From positions 3,224,001-3,288,000 of the forward strand of contig OZ244967.1 of the NCBI GenBank assembly GCA_965222695.1: DNA of 64,000 bases, read 5' to 3'. This DNA is from UBA7957 sp965222695 (GTDB lineage Bacteria; Pseudomonadota; Gammaproteobacteria; Granulosicoccales; Granulosicoccaceae). A program made the translations under genes and the position numbers. The notes under the pieces were generated by a model. That model searched no databases and was not told the DNA's origin. It was given only the letters and a program-made list of their open reading frames with translations. Positions 9,018 through 17,420 of this stretch are shown here, in pieces (the first letter of the stretch is position 1; each line of letters begins with the position of its first letter).

Positions 9018-10121
9018 GTGTTTAAATTTACAAAAACATTGTCGGTTGCAGTCTTTGTCGCTGCTACTAGTTTAGGGGTGGCTCTGCCTGAAAAAGCAGC
9101 GGCGGTCGATCTTTCTAATGAGACTGTTGAATGGATTATCCCTTTTAGAGAAGGTGGTGGTTCAGATAAGTGGGCTAGATTTTATGCGCCTCTACTGTCT
9201 GATGCGCTTCCTGGAAAACCGAATGTAATCGTTAAGAATATGCCCGGAGCCGGTTCCACTAAGGGGGCTAACTGGTTTGCAAGCCGCGCAAAGCCAGATG
9301 GGTTGACTATTTTTGGCTCGGGTGGGTCTACGCAGTTGCCATTTTTGTTAGGTGACAGCCGGGTGAAATATGATTATGCCGACTGGAATATTGTATTGGC
9401 ATCAGCTTCGGGTGGAGTGGTTTATTTACCAAAGAATCTGGGGGACAAATGGAGAGCTGATCCGAAAAGTGTAATTGAGTCGCAAACTTTCATCGTTGGC
9501 TCTCAAGGGGCTACTCGATTAGATTTGGTTCCATTACTTGCCTGGGACATGCTGGGTATGAAAGTTAAGCCAGTTTTTGGCATTAAGGGACGCAGTGCTG
9601 GCCGACTGATGTTTGAGCGCGGTGAAGCCAATATGGACTGGCAAACATCATCTGGTTTTCTGTCTAAGGTCCAGCCTCTAGTTGATGAAGGAAGCGCTGT
9701 TCCAATTATGACTTTCGGTGCCATTGATTCGAGTGGTGAATTGGTTCGTGATCCAACATTTCCGGATCTTCCGACGTTTAAGGAAGTATATGCTCAGGTG
9801 TATGGACAAGAACCCTCTGGTGATGCGTGGGACGCATGGAAGGCATTTTTTGTTGCAGGGTTTTCTGCCCAAAAAATGGTTTTCTTACCCAAAGGATCTA
9901 GCAACGCGCTAGTGTCTGCTTATGACAAAGCCTTTGCTTCTGTAATAAGTGCCAATGGTTTTGATGCTAAATCAAAGAAAATTCTTGGCGTATATCCGCA
10001 ATCAATTGGAAGTACCGCCAAACAAAAACTAAGACTTGGCACAGAAGTTTCTGACTCGGCTAAAAACTGGGTTAAGAAATGGTTGACCGATAATTTCAAT
10101 GTCAAATTACCTGGTTTCTAA
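9018..10121 (+). CDS. tctC: Tripartite tricarboxylate transporter substrate-binding protein (TctC/Bug family)
   Basis: This 367-residue protein starts with GTG at 9018 behind CGGAGGT. A signal peptide is clear (basic start, hydrophobic core SVAVFVAATSLGVALP, cleavage near AAA). The mature part shows Bug-family features: VEWIIPFREGGGSDKWARF and NMPGAGSTKGANWFASR, which bind the carboxylate through two water-mediated loops in known members. It would act in the periplasm and deliver its ligand to the adjacent permease. It is a little longer than the usual 320 residues. Its stop abuts the ATG of the permease. Confidence 0.93.
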   Translation: MFKFTKTLSVAVFVAATSLGVALPEKAAAVDLSNETVEWIIPFREGGGSDKWARFYAPLLSDALPGKPNVIVKNMPGAGSTKGANWFASRAKPDGLTIFGSGGSTQLPFLLGDSRVKYDYADWNIVLASASGGVVYLPKNLGDKWRADPKSVIESQTFIVGSQGATRLDLVPLLAWDMLGMKVKPVFGIKGRSAGRLMFERGEANMDWQTSSGFLSKVQPLVDEGSAVPIMTFGAIDSSGELVRDPTFPDLPTFKEVYAQVYGQEPSGDAWDAWKAFFVAGFSAQKMVFLPKGSSNALVSAYDKAFASVISANGFDAKSKKILGVYPQSIGSTAKQKLRLGTEVSDSAKNWVKKWLTDNFNVKLPGF

Positions 10122-12137
10122 ATGTTAGATCTAGCCCTTCCAGCGATTCAAGAAGCTGCTTCCCTGGTCTTTATGCCTGGTGCTCTATTGTACCTGGCGG
10201 CTGGTGTTGTTCTGGGCTTAATGGTCGGTGTTTTTCCTGGACTAGGTGGAATTGCAGGATTATCACTTGTTCTACCTTTCATTTATGGTCTGGATCCTGT
10301 GTACGGAATGGCGCTGATGATCGGTCTGGTTGCGGTAATTCCAACTTCCGATACATTTGCTTCAGTTTTGCTAGGCATCCCGGGCTCTGCTGCGTCACAA
10401 GCAACGGTCATGGATGGCTTCCCTCTCTCTAAAAAAGGTCACGCCGCACGTGCCTTGTCAGCAGCCTTCGTCTCATCTTTATTTGGTGGCTTGTTTGGGG
10501 CCTTCGTATTGACCTTTTTCATACTGGTTGCACGACCATTGGTTCTAGCTTTTGGTATTCCAGAGCTTCTTTTTCTGACAATTCTGGGTTTCTCGATGGT
10601 TGGCGTCCTGGCTGGCAACAGCTTGCTTAAAGGCCTTGTTGCTGTTTGCTTGGGAATGCTTGTGGGAACCATAGGCGAGGCGCCGGCAGAAGGGTCAATT
10701 CGCATGTCATATGATTCCTGGTACTTACAGGATGGGTTTGGGTTGGTCATCGTTGGTTTGGGAATATTTGCAATCCCAGAAATCATAACGCTTCTGCGAC
10801 ACGATAGACCGATTTCAAAGGATGCCAAAATTGGCTCTGGCTGGATGGATGGCATCCGTGACTGGTGGCGCAACAAATGGCTTTCTATTCGTTGCTCCAC
10901 TATAGGTGTAATCGTTGGGGTGATACCGGGTCTAGGGGGGGCGGTAGTTGATTGGATATCTTATGGACATACTGTTCAAACGACAAAAGACAGGAGTGAA
11001 TTCGGCAAAGGCGAAATACGGGGTGTAATAGGACCCGAATCGTCGAACAATGCAAAAGAAGGTGGAGGCTTAGTGCCTACTCTTTTGTTTGGTATTCCTG
11101 GTTCAGGATCGATGGCTGTCTTTCTTGCTGGGATGGTCCTTCTGGGCATTGAGGCGGGGCCTCAGATGATAAAAAATGACCTTCCGCTCACCTACTCGAT
11201 AGTGTGGTCTTTGGCTTTGGCTAATGTGCTAGGGGCTGGCCTGGCGATCATACTTTCAGGCCAGATAGCCAAGCTGACGACGATACGCTTTACTTTAGTT
11301 GCCCCATTTTTATTGACACTTATTGCGTTTACAGCGTTTCAATCGAAACAAACTTTGTGGGACCTAGTGGCTATCGTATTAATCGGTGTGCTCGGTTTGT
11401 ATATGAAGCGCTTTGATTGGTCTCGACCAGCGTTCCTTATTGGATTTGTGCTGTCCGATCAAGCTGAGGTTTACACCTATCAGGTTACGCAGTTGGTTAG
11501 TCTCAGGGCGGATATCGATGGGATGGGTGCAGCTGTTTCATATTTATTCTCCCCTACTGGGATAGTCATCCTTTTAATAACTGCTATCTCAATTTGGTTT
11601 GGATCTCGAATGTCCATAGGCAAGGGTAGTGAAACTTTGGGGCATCCAGGCTACCAGAAGCTTCCAGGTTTAATGTTTACTGGCTTTGTAGCAGTCATAG
11701 TGACTTGGGTCTTTTTCGATGTGGTAACAATCGATAATTTGACTGATAAGGTTTTCCCTCTGTCTGTTTCCTGTTTAGCAATTGCAGCCCTTTTCATTCT
11801 GCTTGTGAAAATGATTTGTTTGCCGGCGGTAACGACGAATCCCCTGGTATCTGATGAAGAGCAACTTGAGGATGATCCGGCTGATCACGGGGTGTTCACA
11901 ACTTTGTCCTGGTTGCTTCTGATTCTGGCAATAACAGCCCTGGCTGGATTTGTAATTGGGCTTATAACTTTCTTCATTTTGTTCATGCGAATACGGGCCC
12001 AGGTAAGTTGGAGATTGACGGCAATACTTACCGCGAGTGGAGTCGTATTTCTATTAGCCTTGGCGCACATATTGAACAGAGATTTTCCACCAGGTTTGCT
12101 TCAGAGTCTGGTCGAACTACCGTGGCCATTTAGATAG
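10122..12137 (+). CDS. tctA: TctA-TctB fused permease of the tripartite tricarboxylate transporter
   Basis: Residues 1 to about 500 are a TctA large permease, with the signature GVFPGLGGIAGLSLVLPFIY near the N-terminus, a second copy GVIPGLGGAVVDWISYGHT, and the LLGIPGS and LFGIPGSGSMAVFLAG motifs. Residues about 520-671 look like the small TctB subunit: four hydrophobic segments starting with KLPGLMFTGFVAVIVTWVFF. In most systems TctA and TctB are separate genes. The start codon directly follows the tctC stop. It would use ion gradients to import a carboxylate; the ligand is unknown. Confidence 0.9.
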   Translation: MLDLALPAIQEAASLVFMPGALLYLAAGVVLGLMVGVFPGLGGIAGLSLVLPFIYGLDPVYGMALMIGLVAVIPTSDTFASVLLGIPGSAASQATVMDGFPLSKKGHAARALSAAFVSSLFGGLFGAFVLTFFILVARPLVLAFGIPELLFLTILGFSMVGVLAGNSLLKGLVAVCLGMLVGTIGEAPAEGSIRMSYDSWYLQDGFGLVIVGLGIFAIPEIITLLRHDRPISKDAKIGSGWMDGIRDWWRNKWLSIRCSTIGVIVGVIPGLGGAVVDWISYGHTVQTTKDRSEFGKGEIRGVIGPESSNNAKEGGGLVPTLLFGIPGSGSMAVFLAGMVLLGIEAGPQMIKNDLPLTYSIVWSLALANVLGAGLAIILSGQIAKLTTIRFTLVAPFLLTLIAFTAFQSKQTLWDLVAIVLIGVLGLYMKRFDWSRPAFLIGFVLSDQAEVYTYQVTQLVSLRADIDGMGAAVSYLFSPTGIVILLITAISIWFGSRMSIGKGSETLGHPGYQKLPGLMFTGFVAVIVTWVFFDVVTIDNLTDKVFPLSVSCLAIAALFILLVKMICLPAVTTNPLVSDEEQLEDDPADHGVFTTLSWLLLILAITALAGFVIGLITFFILFMRIRAQVSWRLTAILTASGVVFLLALAHILNRDFPPGLLQSLVELPWPFR

Positions 12138-12170
12138 GTTTTGGGCCTATAATTTTTGAGAGTAGTATTC

Positions 12171-13010
12171 ATGCCTGAATTGATTACTAATGATGGGGTG
12201 CGACTAAATTACGAGCTAGATGACTACACTGATCCGTGGGAACACCGGCCAATTCTTATATTGTTGCACGGAAACGGCCGAAACTCTCGTTTCTGGTATC
12301 AATGGATTCCTTATTTGAGTCGAAGTTTTAAGGTGGTTAGGCCTGATATGCGTGGTCTAGGCAAATCTGTCTCGCTTAACGGTGGAGACGTCGATCTTAG
12401 TGTTGACCTGTTAACCTCAGACTTGCTAGCGCTTATCAAGTCTCTCAATGCTCAAAATGTTCATTTCTGCGGCGAATCGATGGGCGGTATTTTAGGTTTA
12501 GTGCTGGCGGCGCAATATCCTGACCTCATCAAAACTTTGACCCTGGTTTCTACACCTGTTTTCATTGAAGAAAAAATGAAGGAGAGATATTCCCTGGGGT
12601 ACAGCTCGCGTACAGAAGCGATGGAACAGTTGGGGATTAGAAAGTGGGTTGCAGAAACAACAAAAATTACTCGATTGCCTGCTGAAGAAAACCCGGGATT
12701 GTTTGAATGGTACGTCGACGAGTTTTCAAAAGGTGATCCAGAATTGCAGGTCAGAATGTCTCATATTGTAAATCAGGCCAATGTAACTGGTTTGCTTAAG
12801 GACGTGACCGTGCCTGTGCTTGGCCTATACCCAGGGGAAGGACAAATAACATCGAAGTCTCAAGAGAAGCTGTTACATGAGAACTTAAAAGACTTCACGA
12901 TGAAAAAACTGCCAACTGACTACCATATGGTTCAGTTATTGTTTCCGGAAACCTGTTGTAAATGCCTTTTGGACTTTTGTCGGGCGCATGACAACTTGTC
13001 AAATGTTTGA
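12171..13010 (+). CDS. Alpha/beta hydrolase, enol-lactonase/esterase-like
   Basis: A 279-residue alpha/beta hydrolase. It has the oxyanion HGNGRNSRFW, the nucleophile elbow CGESMGGILG (Ser), and a late Asp/His pair with His in TDYHMVQ. The general plan resembles 3-oxoadipate enol-lactonase (PcaD)-type enzymes. The ATG at 12171 is preferred; an in-frame TTG at 12156 is possible, and neither has a strong ribosome site. It is the last gene of the GntR/Tct locus and probably acts on the imported compound after or before the amidohydrolase. Its substrate is not known. Confidence 0.82.
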   Translation: MPELITNDGVRLNYELDDYTDPWEHRPILILLHGNGRNSRFWYQWIPYLSRSFKVVRPDMRGLGKSVSLNGGDVDLSVDLLTSDLLALIKSLNAQNVHFCGESMGGILGLVLAAQYPDLIKTLTLVSTPVFIEEKMKERYSLGYSSRTEAMEQLGIRKWVAETTKITRLPAEENPGLFEWYVDEFSKGDPELQVRMSHIVNQANVTGLLKDVTVPVLGLYPGEGQITSKSQEKLLHENLKDFTMKKLPTDYHMVQLLFPETCCKCLLDFCRAHDNLSNV

Positions 13011-13068
13011 TATTGAGGTTCAAAAACGTTCTGACAGATTCTCTTTTCTAAGCTTCGGTTGTTTTGGA

Positions 13069-13340
13069 TTATCGGGTGAGACGGTTTGGCTTTTTGGCGG
13101 GATTGAATCTTTCTTTCATGATTCGATAGCTGCATTTTCGAAACAGTTCAGCGGCTGGGGACAAAGACCTGCCTCGCCTGGTCACAATTCCGAGGTTTCG
13201 ACTAACATTCGGTTTGGTTATGGGCAGTGCGACTAAATCCAGGTCAGCTCGCTTGTACCATACAAGCATTGGGATAGATGCTATTCCAAGGCCTTTTGCG
13301 ATGACCCTCAGGAGTGCGGCTGAGTGGCCAACTTCAATAT
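13069..13340 (-). pseudogene. C-terminal remnant of a LysR-family regulator
   Basis: Read on the minus strand, this stretch gives GLGIASIPMLVWYKRADLDL followed by NLGIVTRRGRSLSPAAELF and a stop at 13069. This is the usual end of a LysR effector domain. The N-terminal two thirds, including the DNA-binding domain, are gone, and the break at about 13340 coincides with the start of IS30 homology. Confidence 0.7.
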
Positions 13341-13345
13341 CTCCA

Positions 13346-13954
13346 TTTAAATCAGAAAAACAACGTGCCCTGATGTGGGATCGCTGGCAACAAGGTGAGA
13401 CGCTGCATTCGATCGCACGACTGTTTGATCGTGGTCATTCCTCGATTCAAAAGATTATTGGTGAACGCGGTGGGATCAGGCCCACCCAACGAAGGCGATC
13501 CCGGCTTGCGTTGTCGCTTGAGGAACGGGAAGAGATCTCGAGAGGTTTAGCTAATAATCAATCGCTCCGTTCGATTGTCAGTGTTCTAGGTCGCTCACCG
13601 TCCACGATAAGCCGTGAACTACACCGCAATGGTGGTTATGATCAATATCGTGCAGCCAAGGCTGATCAGGCGGCCTGGGATCGAGCAAAGCGCCCAAAGA
13701 TCTGCAAGCTTGCCGCTGATAAAGCTCTAGCCAGGAAAGTAGCAATCAAACTCAAAGCCTACTGGTCACCCGAGCAGATTGCAGGTTGGCTGAAGAGAGA
13801 GCACCCGGATAATGAGCAACTAACTGTGTCTCATGAAACGATTTATCGAAGCCTGTATATCCAGACGCGAGGCGCGTTAAAGAAGGAACTGCAGGCTTAT
13901 CTGAGAACCAGACGCACCATGCGTCGATCTAAACACTTCAAGACCATAAGGTGA
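13346..13954 (+). pseudogene. Truncated IS30-family transposase
   Basis: IS30-type N-terminal HTH and linker are present (RWQQGETLHSIARLFDRGHS, then SIVSVLGRSPSTISRELHRN and YWSPEQIAGWLKREHPDNEQ, then SHETIYRSLYIQTRG). The frame stops soon after LRTRRTMRRSK, where intact IS30 transposases go on into the DDE core, so all three catalytic acids are missing. The first residues of the open frame upstream of 13346 are antisense to the LysR remnant and not IS30. Inactive by itself. Confidence 0.85.
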
Positions 13955-13959
13955 AGGTA

Positions 13960-14325
13960 TCGGTTAAATCACCGATGCGGTATCGATTAGTGACCCGGTT
14001 CCATGGCGTATTTGCCCCCAACAGCAAATACCGTGCTGATGTGACGCCAGCCAAACGCGGCAAAGGATGTGCCCACCAGGAAAACGAAGAAAAAACACCG
14101 GAACAACGGCATCAGTCCATGACCTGGGCACAGCGCCTGAAATGGGTATTCAACATCGATGTCTCGGTCTGCCTGAAGTGCGAAGGTGGGGTCAAGGCAA
14201 TTGTCCGGTTAGGGCACCGACTTGCCATTCGCTTGATTAATAACACAACACATGGTGACTTTCCGGAAACGAGCGAAGGACAGCAGACGCCTAGGCCTGT
14301 TCCATCAATGACTGGTAGCCGATAG
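13960..14325 (+). pseudogene. C-terminal fragment of an IS91-family transposase
   Basis: The fragment reads RLVTRFHGVFAPNSKYRADV and then MTWAQRLKWVFNIDVSVCLK CEG in the same frame, a familiar C-terminal end of IS91-type transposases including part of the zinc-binding pair (CLKCEG). The N-terminal replication-initiator-like core with the catalytic tyrosines is absent. It starts right at the end of the IS30 fragment, so the two were joined by a deletion or by a later insertion. The 290 bp after it, up to iorA, hold no gene I can support. Confidence 0.82.
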
Positions 14326-14544
14326 CAACATTGAAAAGGTAAAGGCCAGGAATCAAGGATACTCCTGAGCAATATCCAGCAATGTCATGTCCCGGTACAC
14401 CACCTTGAACATGTCACGGCTCCGGTTTCAGAAATTATAGAGCGCTTCGCCGAACGGGGATCATCCCGGTTCCTGTTCCACAATCATCACCACGTAGTTA
14501 TGCCCTGATAGTCGTTATGCGCTGCTATCCGCTAATTCTGTAAA

Positions 14545-14588
14545 AATGATACAGATCAAGTGACAATAGCCTGCTAATTTGTATCATT
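14545..14588. promoter_or_regulatory. Candidate operator: spaced inverted repeat upstream of iorA
   Basis: AATGATACA at 14545-14553 and its inverted match TGTATCATT at 14580-14588 are separated by 26 bp, ending about 28 bp before the iorA ATG. Each arm is next to a GCTAATT sequence. The spacing suits a regulator binding two sites around a promoter. No regulator gene adjoins this side; the MarR gene at the far end of the operon is one candidate. Confidence 0.35.
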
Positions 14589-14616
14589 CCGGGCTGGAGT
14601 ATCGAAAAGGCAAGCA

Positions 14617-16476
14617 ATGACAACTCAAACAACTTCGCAAACGCTGAATCGCTATACCGGCGACAGGGCTCACTACAAAGACACGAACAGTCCCGAAATA
14701 CGGCCGCTTATGGGTAATGAGGCGATCGCCAGAGGCGCCTGGGAGGCGGGCGTCACGGTGGCCGCGGCCTACCCGGGCACACCCAGCACCGAGATCATGG
14801 AAAGCCTGGGCAAGTTCCCGGCGCAGGATGTAAAGGCGGAGTGGGCGACCAACGAAAAAGTCGCGCTCGATGTCGCGATCGGGGCCTCTTTTTCCGGGGC
14901 GCGCGCGCTGACCTCGATGAAACACGTCGGTTTGAACGTCGCTGCCGATGCTCTGATGTCGCAAACCTATATCGGCGCAAACGGCGGCCTGGTGCTGGTG
15001 GTATGCGACGACCCGGGCATCCACAGCTCGCAAAACGAGCAGGATACCCGGATATACGGCCATCTTGCCATGGTTCCGGTACTGGAACCTTCGGATGCGC
15101 AGGAAGCGTTGGATTTCACCAAACTTGCGTTCGAACTGAGCGAACGCTTCGACACCCCGGTCATAGTCCGCGGAACTACGCGCCTGTCGCATACCCGCAG
15201 CCTGGTGCGGACCGGCAAGCGGGCGGAAAAAGAGTCGCTCGGATTTAACGAAAACCCGCAAAAGAACGTGATGATCCCGGTGCATGCGCGGTTGCGACAC
15301 GGTGCGCTGTTCCAGCGTGAACAGCAGGTCCGGGAATATTTCGAAGATTCAGACCTGATCCGTTGGGAGCCGGGCAGTCAGCCGATCGGGATCGTGACCC
15401 TGAGCACGGCTTATACCTATGTCAAGGAGCTGATGCCGCAGGCGAATGTCCTGAAACTCGGCGTTTCCTACCCGTTGCCCGAAATGAAGCTGCGCGATTT
15501 TTGCGGCGCGGTCGAGCGCGTCATCGTGGTCGAGGAGCTTGAGCCGATTATCGAAAACGAAATGAAGCTGATGGGACTGGAAGTGGAAGGCAAGTCCCTG
15601 TTTCCCCGCTCAGGCGAGTTCTCGCCGGACGTCATCCGCGCCGGTCTGGAAAAGGCGGGCATACTGAAGGCGTCGCGGCCGAGGCTGCCGGTAACCGTGC
15701 AAGCCATGCCGCGGCCGCCGTTGTTGTGCGCCGGTTGTCCGCATACCGGGGCATACATGGCATTACGCGCACTCAACGCGCGCGTATCCGGCGACATCGG
15801 CTGCTATACACTGGCGGCGGTGGAGCCGTTGAAGGCAATCGATACCTCGGTGGCAATGGGGTCGAGCATCGCCAATGCGACCGGCATGGCGCTGGCCGGC
15901 ACTGAGGCGCGGCCGATTGTCGCCACCATTGGTGATTCGACCTTTCTGCACGCCGGCATTCCACCGCTGATCAACGCCGTATACAACCGGGTCAACATTA
16001 CCGTGGTTCTGCTCGACAACCATATCACCGCGATGACCGGGGGTCAGGATCACCCGGGCACAGGGCGCAACCTGCGCGGCGAAGAAGTCCACAAGGTCGA
16101 TTACGAAGCCCTGATCCGGTCGATCGGCATTACCTGGATTAAAAAGATCGACGCTTACAACATGGGCAAGGTGTTCCAGTACCTGCGTGAAGCCACACAG
16201 TATAAAGGGGTCGCGGTCGTGATCATGGACCGCCCCTGCGTACTCGATCCGGTCAAGATCAAGGGCGAGCCTTTCCGCGTCAATGCCGAAGCCTGTACCG
16301 GGTGCCAGACCTGCATGAACCTCGGTTGCCCGGCGTTGTCGTGGTCCGACGAACTCTTCGAGGGGCATCACAAGGTCAAGATCGACGAGGCCGCTTGTAT
16401 CGGCTGCAGCCTGTGCGCCCAGGTTAGCTCCACCAACTGCATCATGCCGGTGGAAGCCTTCGATTCCAATGCCTGA
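14617..16476 (+). CDS. iorA: Indolepyruvate ferredoxin oxidoreductase, alpha subunit
   Basis: This 619-residue protein matches IorA in order. It has an N-terminal pyrimidine-binding domain (AAAYPGTPSTEIMESLGKF and TSMKHVGLNVAADALMSQ), a TPP-binding domain in the second half (CAGCPHTGAYMALRALN, then TIGDSTFLHAGIPPLINAVY and LDNHITAMTGGQDHPGTG), and two C-terminal [4Fe-4S] motifs (CTGCQTCMNLGC and CIGCSLCAQ). The enzyme oxidises aromatic 2-oxoacids such as indolepyruvate to acyl-CoA and passes electrons to ferredoxin, and is usually oxygen-sensitive. First gene of a five-gene operon; its stop overlaps the next ATG by 8 bp. Confidence 0.94.
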   Translation: MTTQTTSQTLNRYTGDRAHYKDTNSPEIRPLMGNEAIARGAWEAGVTVAAAYPGTPSTEIMESLGKFPAQDVKAEWATNEKVALDVAIGASFSGARALTSMKHVGLNVAADALMSQTYIGANGGLVLVVCDDPGIHSSQNEQDTRIYGHLAMVPVLEPSDAQEALDFTKLAFELSERFDTPVIVRGTTRLSHTRSLVRTGKRAEKESLGFNENPQKNVMIPVHARLRHGALFQREQQVREYFEDSDLIRWEPGSQPIGIVTLSTAYTYVKELMPQANVLKLGVSYPLPEMKLRDFCGAVERVIVVEELEPIIENEMKLMGLEVEGKSLFPRSGEFSPDVIRAGLEKAGILKASRPRLPVTVQAMPRPPLLCAGCPHTGAYMALRALNARVSGDIGCYTLAAVEPLKAIDTSVAMGSSIANATGMALAGTEARPIVATIGDSTFLHAGIPPLINAVYNRVNITVVLLDNHITAMTGGQDHPGTGRNLRGEEVHKVDYEALIRSIGITWIKKIDAYNMGKVFQYLREATQYKGVAVVIMDRPCVLDPVKIKGEPFRVNAEACTGCQTCMNLGCPALSWSDELFEGHHKVKIDEAACIGCSLCAQVSSTNCIMPVEAFDSNA

Positions 16477-17413
16477 TTCGATTCAAACCGATTCCGGCTT
16501 TAAGCCGGACGAGATGCAATCGGCGCCCGTCCTAGAGGCGGCCGAAAGCCCGGTCAATGTGCTCATCGTCGGCGTCGGCGGCCAGGGCGTGATCATGGTG
16601 TCCAAGGTATTGGCGACGCTGTGCCAGCGTCAGGGTTATCAGGTCAAGCAAAGCGAGGTGCACGGTATGGCCAAGCGCGGCGGCTCGGTGTTCAGCCACG
16701 TGCGTTTCGGCGAGACGGTGCATTCACCGACCATCCCGTTGGGCGAGGCCGACGTGCTGGTCGCGCTGGAATGGGCCGAGGGCCTGCGTTGGTTATCCTA
16801 CCTGAAGCCCGAAACCGGCATCTTCATTGCCGACACCCAGCAAATCGTGCCGCCTTTCGCCTGCCTTAACCGCAAGCACGGAGCCGGCAGCGGATACGCG
16901 CGCGAAACCGTGGTCGACGTGATCGAGCAGGTGGCGAACTGTTACGCCGTCAACGCAGGCCAGATCGCACAGGAACTCGGTAACAGCAAGGCTGGCAACA
17001 CGTTGCTACTGGGTATGATGTCGACTACGCTGGATTTTCCCGCCAACGACTGGCGCGATGCCATCCGAATGTTTGCGCCGTCAAATGCTGTCGAAATCAA
17101 CATGCAGGCCTTCGATCGCGGGCGAGATTGGGTCAAAACCCACAATCCAGCGGATTATGAGCGGGAGAACAGTCTGCCCACCCCGATGGATGAAGTGGCG
17201 CACGAGCCCGAGTTCGAGCTGCCCGTGATCAACCGCGCTTGGTGCAAGCGCTGCGACATCTGCGTCAAGTTTTGCCCCGAGCGCTGTCTCAGCCTCGACG
17301 AGCAGCAGATCGCGGTGTTGCACGCACCGGAGAAATGCACACTGTGCCGCATCTGCGAACGCCTGTGCCCGGATTTCGCCATTGACCTCAAACCCAGACA
17401 AAGATCCGCCTGA
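16469..17413 (+). CDS. iorB: IorB-KorD fusion: indolepyruvate oxidoreductase beta subunit plus two-cluster ferredoxin
   Basis: Residues about 28-215 are the gamma-type catalytic domain of IorB (VLIVGVGGQGVIMVSKVLA and SEVHGMAKRGGSVFSHVRFG). Residues about 250-310 add a 2x[4Fe-4S] ferredoxin module (CKRCDICVKFCPERCLSL and CTLCRICERLCPDFAI). That module looks like KorD, the delta subunit that normally precedes korA, and korA is indeed the next gene 7 bp downstream of the stop. The protein therefore seems to tie the Ior and Kor enzymes into one electron-transfer unit. Canonical IorB has no such tail. Confidence 0.88.
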   Translation: MPDSIQTDSGFKPDEMQSAPVLEAAESPVNVLIVGVGGQGVIMVSKVLATLCQRQGYQVKQSEVHGMAKRGGSVFSHVRFGETVHSPTIPLGEADVLVALEWAEGLRWLSYLKPETGIFIADTQQIVPPFACLNRKHGAGSGYARETVVDVIEQVANCYAVNAGQIAQELGNSKAGNTLLLGMMSTTLDFPANDWRDAIRMFAPSNAVEINMQAFDRGRDWVKTHNPADYERENSLPTPMDEVAHEPEFELPVINRAWCKRCDICVKFCPERCLSLDEQQIAVLHAPEKCTLCRICERLCPDFAIDLKPRQRSA

Positions 17414-17420
17414 TACGAAG

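Noticed and set aside
13214..13345. N-terminal part of the long frame leading into the IS30 fragment
   Set aside because: These codons are antisense to the LysR remnant; IS30 homology begins only at about 13346.
14326..14616. Transposase remnant on the minus strand between the IS91 fragment and iorA
   Set aside because: A short reading with FKVVYRDMTLL looks vaguely transposase-like but is too short and broken to assign.
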